Origin: Burkholderiales bacterium PBB6
Lineage (GTDB): Bacteria; Pseudomonadota; Gammaproteobacteria; Burkholderiales; Burkholderiaceae_C
Direction of reading: 5' to 3'
NCBI GenBank assembly: GCA_002255925.1
Contig: NKIH01000001.1
Coordinates: forward strand, 434,001-498,000
Length of the DNA: 64,000 nt
Below, in pieces: positions 54,258 through 63,610 of this stretch. The notes below the pieces were generated by a model that saw only the letters and a list, made by a program, of their open reading frames with translations, searched no databases and had not been told where the DNA came from. A program made the translations under genes and the position numbers. Positions within the stretch are counted from its first letter, which is position 1. Each line of letters opens with the position of its first letter.

Positions 54258-54932
54258 TCAGCCCTCGGCGCGGGCCTTCACGGCGGCGAGTTGTTCTTCC
54301 TGGGCGCGCTTGCGGTCTGCCGCCACGGCCTGGGCGTGCGGGCGCTCGCCGATCAGCTTGGCGTGGGCTTTCCAGTCGATGCCGCCCTCGGCGAGCACGT
54401 CGACCCCCAGCACCAGCTTGCTGGCCAGCGCCACCAGCGGCAGCGACACCCAGGCGGCGGCGTCGGCGGTGGTGAAGCTGTCGCCGGCCACATATGGGGC
54501 GAACTTGGCCAGGCGGCGGAAAGCCACCACGTTCTTTTCGAGTTGCTTGCGCACGCGGGCCTGGTTGGCCTCGCTCACGGTGCCGCCAAAAAACGCCTGG
54601 CCATACAGCTCGCGCGCCACCAGTTCCAGGTGCAGCTCGATGTAGGTGGTGAGCTCGCGCACCTTGGCGCGGGCCAGGGCGTCAGCGGGCATCAGGGCCG
54701 GCGTGGGGTGCAGGTCTTCCAGGTACTGGACGATGACTTCGCTCTCGCACAGGGCCGAGCCGTCGGCCAGGCGGATGAACGGCACCTTGGCCAGCGGTGA
54801 CGCGCCCAGCACGGCCTCGTCTTTGCTGCCCGTCATCACGCGCTCTTCGGTGAAGGGGATGCCCTTTTCGAGCAGCACCAGCTTGACCTTGTTGTAGTAG
54901 TTCGAGAGGGCAAAACCGCAAAGCGTGATCAT
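54258..54932 (-). CDS. Glutathione S-transferase
   Basis: A 224-residue GST. The N-terminal thioredoxin-like domain (MITLCGFALSNYYNKVKLVLLEKGIPF; cis-Pro in LAKVPFIRL; glutathione-binding ALCESEVIVQYLED) is followed by an all-helical C-domain. Family role is conjugation or peroxide detoxification; substrate unknown. Monocistronic, between the lipid operon and the EamA/rhomboid pair. Confidence 0.92.
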   Translation of the reverse strand: MITLCGFALSNYYNKVKLVLLEKGIPFTEERVMTGSKDEAVLGASPLAKVPFIRLADGSALCESEVIVQYLEDLHPTPALMPADALARAKVRELTTYIELHLELVARELYGQAFFGGTVSEANQARVRKQLEKNVVAFRRLAKFAPYVAGDSFTTADAAAWVSLPLVALASKLVLGVDVLAEGGIDWKAHAKLIGERPHAQAVAADRKRAQEEQLAAVKARAEG

Positions 54933-55011
54933 GGGGGCTCCAGGAAAAAATGGGCGAAGCCGGCCAGTCTAGGCGCGGTGCAGGCCACTTTCTGGCGCCA
55001 AGGCGACAGCC

Positions 55012-55920
55012 TCAGGGTTGTCTCGGGGGCCGGCTGACCAGGGCAATGCCGGCGGCCACGGTGGCCAAGGCCAGCATCAGCCGCAGCGTGAGCGGCTCGT
55101 TCAGCAGCAGCACGCCGGCGAACAGGCCGAAGACCGGTGTCAGCAAGGTGAAGGCCGAGACCTTGGTGGCCGGGTAGTGGCGCAGCATCCAGAACCACAC
55201 CAGGTAGCTGGCGAAGGTGACGATGCCGGTCTGGAATACCAGCGAGCCGGCCACCAGCGGGCTGATGCCGCCGGCCGGCCAGGCTTCGCCGTGCAGCAAG
55301 GCGGCGCCCAGCAGCAAGGTGCCCGATACCAGCAGCTGGAACATCAAGGTCTGCTCCGGGGCTGCCTTCGACAGCGCCGTGGCGCGGATGGTCAGCGTGG
55401 TGCCGGCCCAGCCCACGGCGGCGGCCACGCCCAGGGCATCACCCAGCCACTGCATCGGGCCGGCGGCCGGGGCGCTGAAGCCTTCGGCGAAGGCGCTCAC
55501 CACCCCGGCGAACGCGGCGGCCAGGCCGACCCATTGCCAGCCCCGCAGCCGCTCTGACGGCGAGAGCAGCGGCATGGCCAGCGCCACGATGAAGGGCGCG
55601 AGGTAGATGAACACCACCATGCGCGAGGCCGTGGTGAATTGCAGGCCGATGAAGATGCAGGCGAACTCGGCCGCGAACAGGCTGCCGGCCAGCAGGCCGC
55701 CGCGCCACATCCGGCGCTCCGGCCACAGCGGAATGCCCTGCCGGCGCGCCCACAGCCACAACAGCGACGCCGCACCGAGTGAGCGCAGGCCAGCCTGCAG
55801 CAGCGGCGGCACTTCGCTCAGCGCCACCTTCGTGGCCACCTGGTTCAGGCCCCACAGCGCGCAGCAGTACACCAGGCAGGTGATGGCGAAGGTGTCGAGG
55901 TCGGTGCGGCGTTGGGTCAT
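55012..55920 (-). CDS. EamA/DMT-family exporter
   Basis: A 302-residue membrane protein with ten predicted helices in two EamA repeats, the second ending LLTPVFGLFAGVLLLNEPLT. The family exports amino acids or metabolites. Start ATG 55920 shares one base with the stop of the rhomboid gene (TGATG), so the two are coupled. Confidence 0.88.
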   Translation of the reverse strand: MTQRRTDLDTFAITCLVYCCALWGLNQVATKVALSEVPPLLQAGLRSLGAASLLWLWARRQGIPLWPERRMWRGGLLAGSLFAAEFACIFIGLQFTTASRMVVFIYLAPFIVALAMPLLSPSERLRGWQWVGLAAAFAGVVSAFAEGFSAPAAGPMQWLGDALGVAAAVGWAGTTLTIRATALSKAAPEQTLMFQLLVSGTLLLGAALLHGEAWPAGGISPLVAGSLVFQTGIVTFASYLVWFWMLRHYPATKVSAFTLLTPVFGLFAGVLLLNEPLTLRLMLALATVAAGIALVSRPPRQP

Positions 55921-56558
55921 CAGGTGGGCGTGTGTGTGGACGTGTCCGGGCGGTCGGGCCAGCATGAGACCACAGCCGCGCAGCACAGCCCCGCCACCGC
56001 GCCAGACAAATGTGCCCAGGGCGCCAATGCGAAGTCCCAGCCCGGCACCGCTTGCACCGCGGCGGCCCAGGGCTGCTCACTCAGCAGCTTCACCACCAGC
56101 CCGGCGGCCAGCAGCGCGCCGATCAACCTCGGGCGCATCTGCCGCTGCGCCAGCAGCCGCCAGGCCAGCACCGCTGCGCCGGCATGCACCACGCCTGAGA
56201 GGCCGGCGTAGTGGGTCAGGTCCGGCCGGGCCAGCAGGCCGAGCTGGGTGAGCGGCCAGGCCAGTCCCCAGGCCACGGTATCGCGCAGGCCGGCGTTGGC
56301 GCGGTGGGCCAGCCAGGCCAGCAGCAGCAGGCTGGCCAGGTTCATGGCCAGGTGTTGCGGGCTCCAGTGCAGCAGCGCCGCGGTGAAAGCGCGCCAGGGC
56401 TGGCTGGCGGCCAGGGCCGGTTGCCAGTCGAAACGGGCGTCGGGGGTGGCCAGGCCGGTGGTGGCGGCGGCCAGCAGGCAGCCGGCGGCGAGCAGCGCGG
56501 TCAAGTCGCCCCAAGCCAGGATGCCGCTCCGGGCGGCGGGGTTACGCAACACCATCAC
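55920..56558 (-). CDS. Rhombosortase-like rhomboid protease
   Basis: A 212-residue intramembrane serine protease with six helices. The catalytic Ser motif is HYAGLSGVVHAG and the His motif AHLSGAVAG; the HWSPQHLAMNLASL block supplies the conserved His-Asn. This pattern is that of rhombosortases, which process GlyGly-CTERM anchored exported proteins. No such substrate was seen in the window. 18 bp downstream of glnE. Confidence 0.75.
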   Translation of the reverse strand: MMVLRNPAARSGILAWGDLTALLAAGCLLAAATTGLATPDARFDWQPALAASQPWRAFTAALLHWSPQHLAMNLASLLLLAWLAHRANAGLRDTVAWGLAWPLTQLGLLARPDLTHYAGLSGVVHAGAAVLAWRLLAQRQMRPRLIGALLAAGLVVKLLSEQPWAAAVQAVPGWDFALAPWAHLSGAVAGLCCAAVVSCWPDRPDTSTHTPT

Positions 56559-56576
56559 GCCACTGCGTCGGCAGAC

Positions 56577-59303
56577 TCAGTCAACAAACACCGCCTGCCA
56601 CAGGGCCACGATGGCGTCGTGTTCGCGGGCCAGCAGTTCGGGCTCGAACTGGGTGGGCTGCTCGTCCAGGCGCGCCCGGTGCTGCGCGCGGCGCAGCTCG
56701 CGGTAGGCGTCGGCGGCGGCCTGGCCCACGCCGGCGGGCAGCAAGCCCGCCACCTCAGCGCGTTGCAGCAGGGCGATGTTGCCGGCGTTGTCTTGCAGCG
56801 AAGGGTGGCGCGCCGATTGCGACAGCACCAGGTACTGCACCGCGAACTCCGCGTCCATCATGCCGCCCACGCTCTGCTTCACGTCGAAGCGGCCGGCCTT
56901 CACCGGGTGGGCGCCGCGCACCTTCTCGCGCATCGCCCGCACTTCTTCACGCAGGGCGGCCGGGTCACGCTCGGCGCACATCACCGCGCGGCGCGTGGCC
57001 TCGAAGCGCTCGGCCAGACGCGGGCTGCCCGCACAGCAGCGGGCCCGCGTGATGGCCTGGTGTTCCCAGGTCCAGGCGGTGTTGCTGCCGCGGCCGATCT
57101 GGTAGTTCTCGAAAGAGCCGATGCTGGTCACCAGCAGGCCGGAGTTGCCATTGGGGCGCAGCGCGGTGTCGATGTCGAACAGCTCGCCGGCGGCGGTGCG
57201 CAGGGTCAGCCAGGGCACCAGCTTGCGGGCAAAGGCGCCGTACACCTCCTGGGCCTTGTCGGGGTCGGCTTCGTCGGCGTCGTTGTAGAGGAACACGACG
57301 TCCAGATCGCTGCCGTAACCCAGCTCCAGCCCGCCCAGCTTGCCGTAGGCGATGACGGCGAACTGCGGCTCGTCGCGGTGGCGTTGTTTCAGGTGCGACC
57401 AGGCCCAGCGCACGGTGCAGTCCAGCGTGGCGTCGGCCAGCGCCGACAGGTCATCGGCCACCTGCTCCACCGTGATGCGTTGCTCCACGTCACGCACCAG
57501 CGTGCGGAAGACCTCGGCATGGTGGGCGCGGCGCAGGGTGTCCAGCAGCAGGCCTTCGTCGGCTTCGCCCGAGCGCACCCAGGCGGCGTGGCGCTCGTTC
57601 AGGTCGGCGGTGAAGCCGGCGCGGTCGAAGCGCTCGGCGATCTGCCGCTCGTCGGCCAGCTCATCAATCACGCCCGGATGGCGCAGCAGGTACTGCATCG
57701 GCCAGCGCGCCAGGCCCAGCAGACGCAGCAGGCGCTTGTGCACCTCGGGGCGCTCCACCAGCAGAGCGAGGTAACTTTCGCGGCGCAGCAGCGGCTCCAA
57801 CCAATCCACGAAGCGCACGGCGGCGTTCATCGTGCATTGCCCGTCGGCCACGCTGCAGGCGGCGCGCCACACCAGCTTGCCCAGGCGCAGCTTGCTTTCG
57901 TCACGCAGGGCCTGCACACGCGGGCTGGCGGAGAACGGGCGCACCCGCTCGGCCAGCTCCGGCGGCAGCTTCTCCAGCAGCACGTCGCTGTCGAGTGGCT
58001 GCGGCGTGACGCAGCTGCGGCAGGTGCCGCCCGGGCTGCGCGGGCTCGGCGCCTGGCCGTCGTGCAGCAGGGCGTCAAATTCCGTGGCCACCAGCTCGCG
58101 CACTTCGCCGAGGCGGTCGAGCAGCTGGCAGGTGTCGGCCGTGCAGGCCAGCTGCATGCTCGCGGCGATCCAGCCCAGATCAGCATCGGCGGTGGGCAGC
58201 AGGTGGGTTTGCTGGTCGTCGAGGAACTGGATGCGGTGTTCCACCTGCCGCAGGAAGATGTAGGCGTCGGCCAGCTTGCGCGCGGTGTCGACCTTCATCA
58301 GGCCCGACGCGGCGAGCTTGTCGAGGCCCTTCAGAGTCGAGCGGGTGCGGATCTCCGGGAACTGCCCGCCACGCGCCACCTGCAGCAGCTGCACGGTGAA
58401 CTCGATCTCGCGGATGCCGCCGCGCGACAGCTTCACGTCATTCGCGCGCTCAGGCCGTCCGGCGGCGCGGCGCTGGGCTTCTTCGCGGATCTTGCGGTGC
58501 AGCTGGCGCAGGCCTTCAAACACCGAGTAGTCGAGGTACTTGCGGTAGACAAACGGCGTGACCAGCGAGCGCAGCTGCAGCGCGCGGCCGCTGGTGACGC
58601 TCTCGCGCGGGGCCACCACGCGGCTCTTCAGCCAGGCGAAGCGCTCCCACTCGCGGCCCTGCACCAGGAAATACTCTTCCAGCATCGCCAGGCTCACCAC
58701 CGGCGGGCCCGAGTTGCCATTGGGGCGAAGCGCCAGGTCGACCCGGAAGACAAAGCCGTCTTCGGTCACGTCACCGATCAGCGTGTAGAGCTTCTTCGCC
58801 ACCAGACTGAAGTACTCATGTGCACTGACGACCTGCGGCCCGGTGGTCTGGCCGCTTTCTTCGTAGACATAGATCAGGTCGATGTCCGAGGAGACATTCA
58901 ATTCCCGGGCGCCCAGCTTGCCCATGCCGACGATCCAGAAATCGATCGGCTGGCCGTCGTCAGTCAGCGGTGCACCGTGGCGCTCGTCGGCCTCGCGGCG
59001 GGCTTCGGCCAGGGCCAATTCCAGCGTGGCTTCAGCCAGGTGGGTCATCGGCACCGTGATGTCGGTCAGCGGTGCACCGGCTTCCACGTCCAGCACCACC
59101 AGGCGCTCCATCACCAGCTGGCGGGCCACCCGCAGGGCTGAGGGCAACGCGCGGCCACCTTCGCGCAGCGTGTGGATCAGGGCGGTGATGCTGGCGACGT
59201 CAGGCACGCCCGGCGGCATCAGCGGCAACTCGGCGTGGTAGCGGCGGCGGACCCGCTGCACGAAACGGCTGTGGTCGGCGAGTGTGAACGAAGGTGAAGT
59301 CAC
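56577..59303 (-). CDS. glnE: Glutamine-synthetase adenylyltransferase/deadenylylase
   Basis: A 908-residue bifunctional enzyme that modifies glutamine synthetase in response to PII. Two nucleotidyltransferase domains are present, each with the catalytic Asp pair (GKLGARELNVSSDIDLIYVY; GKLGGLELGYGSDLDVVFLY) and each followed by an alpha-helical domain (LSRGGIREIEFTVQ; VKQSVGGMMDAEFAVQYL). Length and order match GlnE. Divergent from the YhdP-like gene. Confidence 0.96.
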   Translation of the reverse strand: MTSPSFTLADHSRFVQRVRRRYHAELPLMPPGVPDVASITALIHTLREGGRALPSALRVARQLVMERLVVLDVEAGAPLTDITVPMTHLAEATLELALAEARREADERHGAPLTDDGQPIDFWIVGMGKLGARELNVSSDIDLIYVYEESGQTTGPQVVSAHEYFSLVAKKLYTLIGDVTEDGFVFRVDLALRPNGNSGPPVVSLAMLEEYFLVQGREWERFAWLKSRVVAPRESVTSGRALQLRSLVTPFVYRKYLDYSVFEGLRQLHRKIREEAQRRAAGRPERANDVKLSRGGIREIEFTVQLLQVARGGQFPEIRTRSTLKGLDKLAASGLMKVDTARKLADAYIFLRQVEHRIQFLDDQQTHLLPTADADLGWIAASMQLACTADTCQLLDRLGEVRELVATEFDALLHDGQAPSPRSPGGTCRSCVTPQPLDSDVLLEKLPPELAERVRPFSASPRVQALRDESKLRLGKLVWRAACSVADGQCTMNAAVRFVDWLEPLLRRESYLALLVERPEVHKRLLRLLGLARWPMQYLLRHPGVIDELADERQIAERFDRAGFTADLNERHAAWVRSGEADEGLLLDTLRRAHHAEVFRTLVRDVEQRITVEQVADDLSALADATLDCTVRWAWSHLKQRHRDEPQFAVIAYGKLGGLELGYGSDLDVVFLYNDADEADPDKAQEVYGAFARKLVPWLTLRTAAGELFDIDTALRPNGNSGLLVTSIGSFENYQIGRGSNTAWTWEHQAITRARCCAGSPRLAERFEATRRAVMCAERDPAALREEVRAMREKVRGAHPVKAGRFDVKQSVGGMMDAEFAVQYLVLSQSARHPSLQDNAGNIALLQRAEVAGLLPAGVGQAAADAYRELRRAQHRARLDEQPTQFEPELLAREHDAIVALWQAVFVD

Positions 59304-59438
59304 GGCGGGGGATGGAACCGAGTGTCAGGGAAGGGGTCTGTGCTAGATTGCCTCGCCCCGCTGCATCGGGGTTGGCGGCAGCACTGCATCACCTTAGCGA
59401 ATCATGCGCAGGGTTCAGGTCGCCCAGATACCGAATTC

Positions 59439-62400
59439 ATGCCTTTGTTTTCCTCTGCCACTGTCCGTGCCCCTGTTGCTCGCCGCCTGATGCGTTCGCG
59501 GCTGCTACGCAAGCTGCTGCGACTGACGGCATGGACGGTGTTCATGGTGTGGAGCGTAGCCCTTCTTGGGTGGCTGACACTGCATTGGGGGATTTTGCCG
59601 CACATCGACGAATGGCGCCCTCAGGTGGAAGCCCGTGCCAGCGCGGCACTCGGCCTGCCGGTGCGCATCGGCCGCATCGAGGTGACGACGGGCAGCTGGC
59701 TGCCTGCGCTCACGCTGCACGATGTGTCCTTGTCAGATGCCCAGGGGCGCCAGGCGGTGCGCCTGCCGCAGGTCTCGGCGGCGGTTTCGGTGCAAACCCT
59801 GCTGACGCTGCGCCTGCGCCTGGGCCAGCTTTACATCGACGGCGCGCAGCTCGAAGTGCGCCGCGACCGCGCCGGCCGCTGGCACGTGGGCGGGCTCGAC
59901 ATGGAAGGCGGCGCCTCGGTGGACACCACCGACGGCCTCGACTGGTTGTTCCAGCAGCGCGAGATCGTCATCCGCCACGGCAAGCTGCGCTGGATCGACG
60001 AGCAGCGTGATGCGCCCGCGCTGACCCTGTCCGACACCGACCTGGTGCTGCGCAACGGCCTGCGTGACCACGACCTTCGCCTGGACGCCACGCCGCCTGA
60101 CGGCTGGGGCGAGCGCTTCAGCGTGCAGGGCCGCTTCACCCAGCCGCTGCTGGCGCGCGCCGGTGACTGGCAGCGCTGGTCGGGCACGCTGCATGCCGAT
60201 CTGCCGCGTGCCGACGTGGCCGCGCTGCACCGCCACGTGGATTTGCCCTTCGAGCTGCGTGAAGGCGACGGCGCCTTGCGGCTGTGGCTGGACGTGGTGC
60301 GCGGCCAGTGGCGCGCGGCCACGCTGGATGTGGGCCTGGACGCGGTGAGCATGCGGCTGGCCAAGGGCCTGGCGCCGCTGGCGCTGCAGCGCGTCACCGG
60401 GCGCGTGGCCCTGTCGCGCAGCGCGGACAGCGTCAGCATCTCCGGCCAGCACCTGAGTTTCTCTACCGCTGACGGCCTGCACTGGCCCGACAGCCGCTTC
60501 AGCCTGCGCTGGCAGCAGGCCCAGAACCTGAGCCTGCCGGGCCCGGCCGACGCGCCCGTGCGCAGTGGCGAGCTGAGCGCCGACCGGCTCGACGTGGGCA
60601 TGCTCGCCCAGCTGGCCGAGCGCCTGCCGCTGCCCCCGCAGGTGCGCCAAGGCCTGGAAGACACTGCCCCCGAAGGCGTGCTGAGCGGCCTGCAGGTGCA
60701 ATGGACCGGCAGCCCCGAAGCGCCGAGCAAATACCGCGTGCGCGGCCAGATTGACGGCCTGTCCATCGCCTCGCTGGCGTCATCGGAAGCGGGTGGCGTG
60801 GGCCGGCCGGGATGGCGCGATGCCAGCCTGCTGATTGACGCGCATGAAGCGGGTGGTCAGGCGCGGCTCACCCTGACCGATGGCGCGCTTGATCTGCCTG
60901 GCGTGTTTGAAGACCCGGTGGTGCCGCTGACCCATTTCAGCAGCCGCCTGAACTGGCAGATCAAGCCGGGCAAGCCGGTGACCGGTGCGGCGCCTGGGGT
61001 GACGCCACCACCTGCGATCGAGTTGCAGGTGAATGATGTGCAGTTCGCCAATGCCGATGCCCAGGGCGAGCTGCAGGCCCGCTGGCGCACCGGTGATGGC
61101 ACGGGCTTTGGCACAGGCGGGCGCTTCCCTGGCCTGATCGAGTTGACCGGCGTGGTGCGCAAGGGCGCGGCCGTGAAGGTGGCGCGCTACCTGCCGGTGG
61201 GCATTGGCGCCGATGTGCGCCAGTACGTCACCCAGGCGGTGCGTGAGGGCACCGTCAGCAACCTGAACTTCAAGGTGCGGGGCGATCTCTGGCGCTTCCC
61301 GTTTGACCGCAGCCGTGATGGTGATTTCCGCATCGCCGGCCGCGTGGAGGGCGTGACGCTGGCCTATGTGCCGGGCAATGACCATGGCGACCCCGCCTGG
61401 CCGGCCTTCACCCAGGTGCAGGGCGAGCTGGTGTTCGACAAGGCCAGCATGAGCATCCGCGGGGCCCAGGGTCGCCTCTGGGGCAGCGAGCTGCGTGGCG
61501 TGAATGGCGGCATCAAGGACTTGCTGCACCAACCCGTGCTGGTGCTTGATGGTCAGGTGCGCGGCCCGGTGGCTGATGGCCTGCACTACGTGGCGGCCAC
61601 GCCCATCGGCAGCTGGCTGCAGAACGCGCTGCGCGACACCACCGCCACCGGCAACATGGACCTGAAGCTGGGCCTGTCGATTCCGCTGGACGACAGCGCG
61701 CGCACCACCGTGAAGGGCCAGTTGCAGCTGGCCGGCAGCGATGTGCGCATCCGGCCCGACCTGCCGCTGTTCGCCGGCACCAAGGGCCGCATCGATTTTT
61801 CCGACAAGGCGTTTTCGTTGAACAACCTGGCGGTGCGCGTGCTGGGCGGCGACGCCACGCTGGACGGCGGCCTGGGCGCTGACGGCAGCCTCAAGTTCAA
61901 CCTGCAAGGCCAGGCCACGGCCGAGGCGCTGCGCAAGTCGCCCGAGCTGGGTGGGCTGCAGCGCCTGGCGGAGCGCATGAGCGGCCACGCGCCGTACCGG
62001 TTGCAACTGGCGCTGCGCGGTAGCAAGCCGGAGTTCACGCTCACCAGCCCGCTGACCGGCATGGCGCTGGAGTTGCCCGCGCCCCTGCACAAGCCGGCCG
62101 AGGCCAGCTGGCCGCTGCGGGTGCAAACGGTGTTGTCCGGTGACCCGGTCGGCAGCCGCGACACCTTGCGGGTGGAGCTGGGCAGCCAGGCCCAGGCTGA
62201 ATTCCAGCGTGATCTGACCGGCCCCTGGCCGCGCGTGCAACGCGGCGCGGTGGCCGTGGGTGAGCCGCTGCCCCCGCCCGCCCCGGGCCAGGTGCTGGCC
62301 CATCTGAAGGTGGGGGCGCTGAACTTGGATGCGTGGTCGGAGCTGGCCCGTGCGCTGCAAGGCCCGGCGGGTGCCGCACCGGCAGACGGCCTCAGCGCGC

Positions 62401-63578
62401 AGGCGCTGGCCAGCTACCAGCCCACCGACGTGCAGCTGCGGGCCAGCGAGCTGCTGGTGGAAGGACGCACGCTGCGGCAAGTGCAGATCGAGGCCCAGCA
62501 CCGCCAGGGCACCGACGGCGCCCTGTGGCGGGCCACGGTGCAGAGCGAGCAGGCGCAGGGCCAGCTGGAGTTCAAGCCGGCGGCCGGCACGCAGGCCGCG
62601 CGCTTCCATGCCCGGCTGTCACGGCTGGCGCTGCCACCGTCGGACGCCGACGCGGTCGACAGCCTGCTTGACCAGGCCTCCAGCAGCGTGCCGGCGCTGG
62701 ACATCGTGGTCGACGATTTCGAGCTGCGCGGCCGCAAGCTGGGCCGGCTGGAAGTGGAAGCCCAGGTGCGTGGTGTGGACGGCCGCGACTGGCGGCTCTC
62801 GCGCTTCAGCCTGGGGTTGCCCGAGGCGCGCCTGAGCGGCAGCGGCCAATGGGTGGGCGGCGCCCGCCGTCGCATGACGATGGACTTCAAACTCGACATG
62901 TCGGATGGCGGCGCCTTGCTCGACCGCCTGGGGATGGGCGGCGTGGTGCGCGGCGGCAAGGGCCGCATGCAGGGCCAGTTGGCCTGGAACGGCTCGCCGC
63001 TGGCGCCCGACTGGGCGGCCATGACCGGCAGCATGAACATGCAGCTCGAGGGCGGGCAATTCCTCAAGGCCGAGCTCGGCGCAGCGCGGGTGCTGGGCGT
63101 GCTGAGCCTGCAGTCGCTGCCGCGGCGCTTCCTGCTGGACTTCCGCGATGTGTTCCAGCAGGGCTTCAGCTTCGACAGCGTGGGCGGCGACGTGACCCTG
63201 GCTGACGGCCTGGCGCGCACCCGCAACCTGCGCATCCGCGGCGTGCAGGCAGTGGTGCTGGTGGAAGGCCAGGCCGACCTGCGGCGTGAAACCCAGGACC
63301 TGCACATGTATGTGGTGCCTGAACTCAATGCCGGCACCGCATCGCTCTACTACGCCACCATCAACCCGGCGATTGGCCTGGGCACCTTCCTGGCGCAGGT
63401 GTTTCTGCGCAAGCCGCTGATGCAGGCCAGCACGCGCGAATTCCAGGTCACCGGAGCGTGGGCTGACCCGCAGGTCACGGCGATCGAGCGCAACGCGAAC
63501 TCGCCGGTGCCCGACACCGAAGAGCCTGCGGCCGCAGCCCCGGCGGCTGCGGCCAGCGCGCCACCCCGCCTGCCGTGA
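59439..63578 (+). CDS. Large YhdP-family (AsmA-like, DUF3971) protein
   Basis: A 1379-residue inner-membrane-anchored periplasmic protein. One N-terminal helix (~25-48, TAWTVFMVWSVALLGWLTL) is followed by a very long beta-rich region with AsmA-like repeats (LGLPVRIGRIEV; GRLWGSELRGVNGGIKDL; FSLNNLAVRVLGGDATLDGGL; LAWNGSPLAPDWAAMTGSM). It ends in a Pro/Ala-rich tail after the conserved INPAIGLGTFLAQVFLRKPL. In E. coli, YhdP helps move phospholipids to the outer membrane with TamB and YdbH. ATG 59439 removes an unsupported upstream extension. It is followed 32 bp later by the nitrilase gene. Confidence 0.9.
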   Translation: MPLFSSATVRAPVARRLMRSRLLRKLLRLTAWTVFMVWSVALLGWLTLHWGILPHIDEWRPQVEARASAALGLPVRIGRIEVTTGSWLPALTLHDVSLSDAQGRQAVRLPQVSAAVSVQTLLTLRLRLGQLYIDGAQLEVRRDRAGRWHVGGLDMEGGASVDTTDGLDWLFQQREIVIRHGKLRWIDEQRDAPALTLSDTDLVLRNGLRDHDLRLDATPPDGWGERFSVQGRFTQPLLARAGDWQRWSGTLHADLPRADVAALHRHVDLPFELREGDGALRLWLDVVRGQWRAATLDVGLDAVSMRLAKGLAPLALQRVTGRVALSRSADSVSISGQHLSFSTADGLHWPDSRFSLRWQQAQNLSLPGPADAPVRSGELSADRLDVGMLAQLAERLPLPPQVRQGLEDTAPEGVLSGLQVQWTGSPEAPSKYRVRGQIDGLSIASLASSEAGGVGRPGWRDASLLIDAHEAGGQARLTLTDGALDLPGVFEDPVVPLTHFSSRLNWQIKPGKPVTGAAPGVTPPPAIELQVNDVQFANADAQGELQARWRTGDGTGFGTGGRFPGLIELTGVVRKGAAVKVARYLPVGIGADVRQYVTQAVREGTVSNLNFKVRGDLWRFPFDRSRDGDFRIAGRVEGVTLAYVPGNDHGDPAWPAFTQVQGELVFDKASMSIRGAQGRLWGSELRGVNGGIKDLLHQPVLVLDGQVRGPVADGLHYVAATPIGSWLQNALRDTTATGNMDLKLGLSIPLDDSARTTVKGQLQLAGSDVRIRPDLPLFAGTKGRIDFSDKAFSLNNLAVRVLGGDATLDGGLGADGSLKFNLQGQATAEALRKSPELGGLQRLAERMSGHAPYRLQLALRGSKPEFTLTSPLTGMALELPAPLHKPAEASWPLRVQTVLSGDPVGSRDTLRVELGSQAQAEFQRDLTGPWPRVQRGAVAVGEPLPPPAPGQVLAHLKVGALNLDAWSELARALQGPAGAAPADGLSAQALASYQPTDVQLRASELLVEGRTLRQVQIEAQHRQGTDGALWRATVQSEQAQGQLEFKPAAGTQAARFHARLSRLALPPSDADAVDSLLDQASSSVPALDIVVDDFELRGRKLGRLEVEAQVRGVDGRDWRLSRFSLGLPEARLSGSGQWVGGARRRMTMDFKLDMSDGGALLDRLGMGGVVRGGKGRMQGQLAWNGSPLAPDWAAMTGSMNMQLEGGQFLKAELGAARVLGVLSLQSLPRRFLLDFRDVFQQGFSFDSVGGDVTLADGLARTRNLRIRGVQAVVLVEGQADLRRETQDLHMYVVPELNAGTASLYYATINPAIGLGTFLAQVFLRKPLMQASTREFQVTGAWADPQVTAIERNANSPVPDTEEPAAAAPAAAASAPPRLP

Positions 63579-63610
63579 CCATGGCGCAGGCCTGCGGCTA
63601 TGCTGCGGGC

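Noticed and set aside
56211-59141. 976-codon plus-strand open frame opposite glnE
   Set aside because: Antisense shadow of glnE; Gln/His/Val-rich with no motif.
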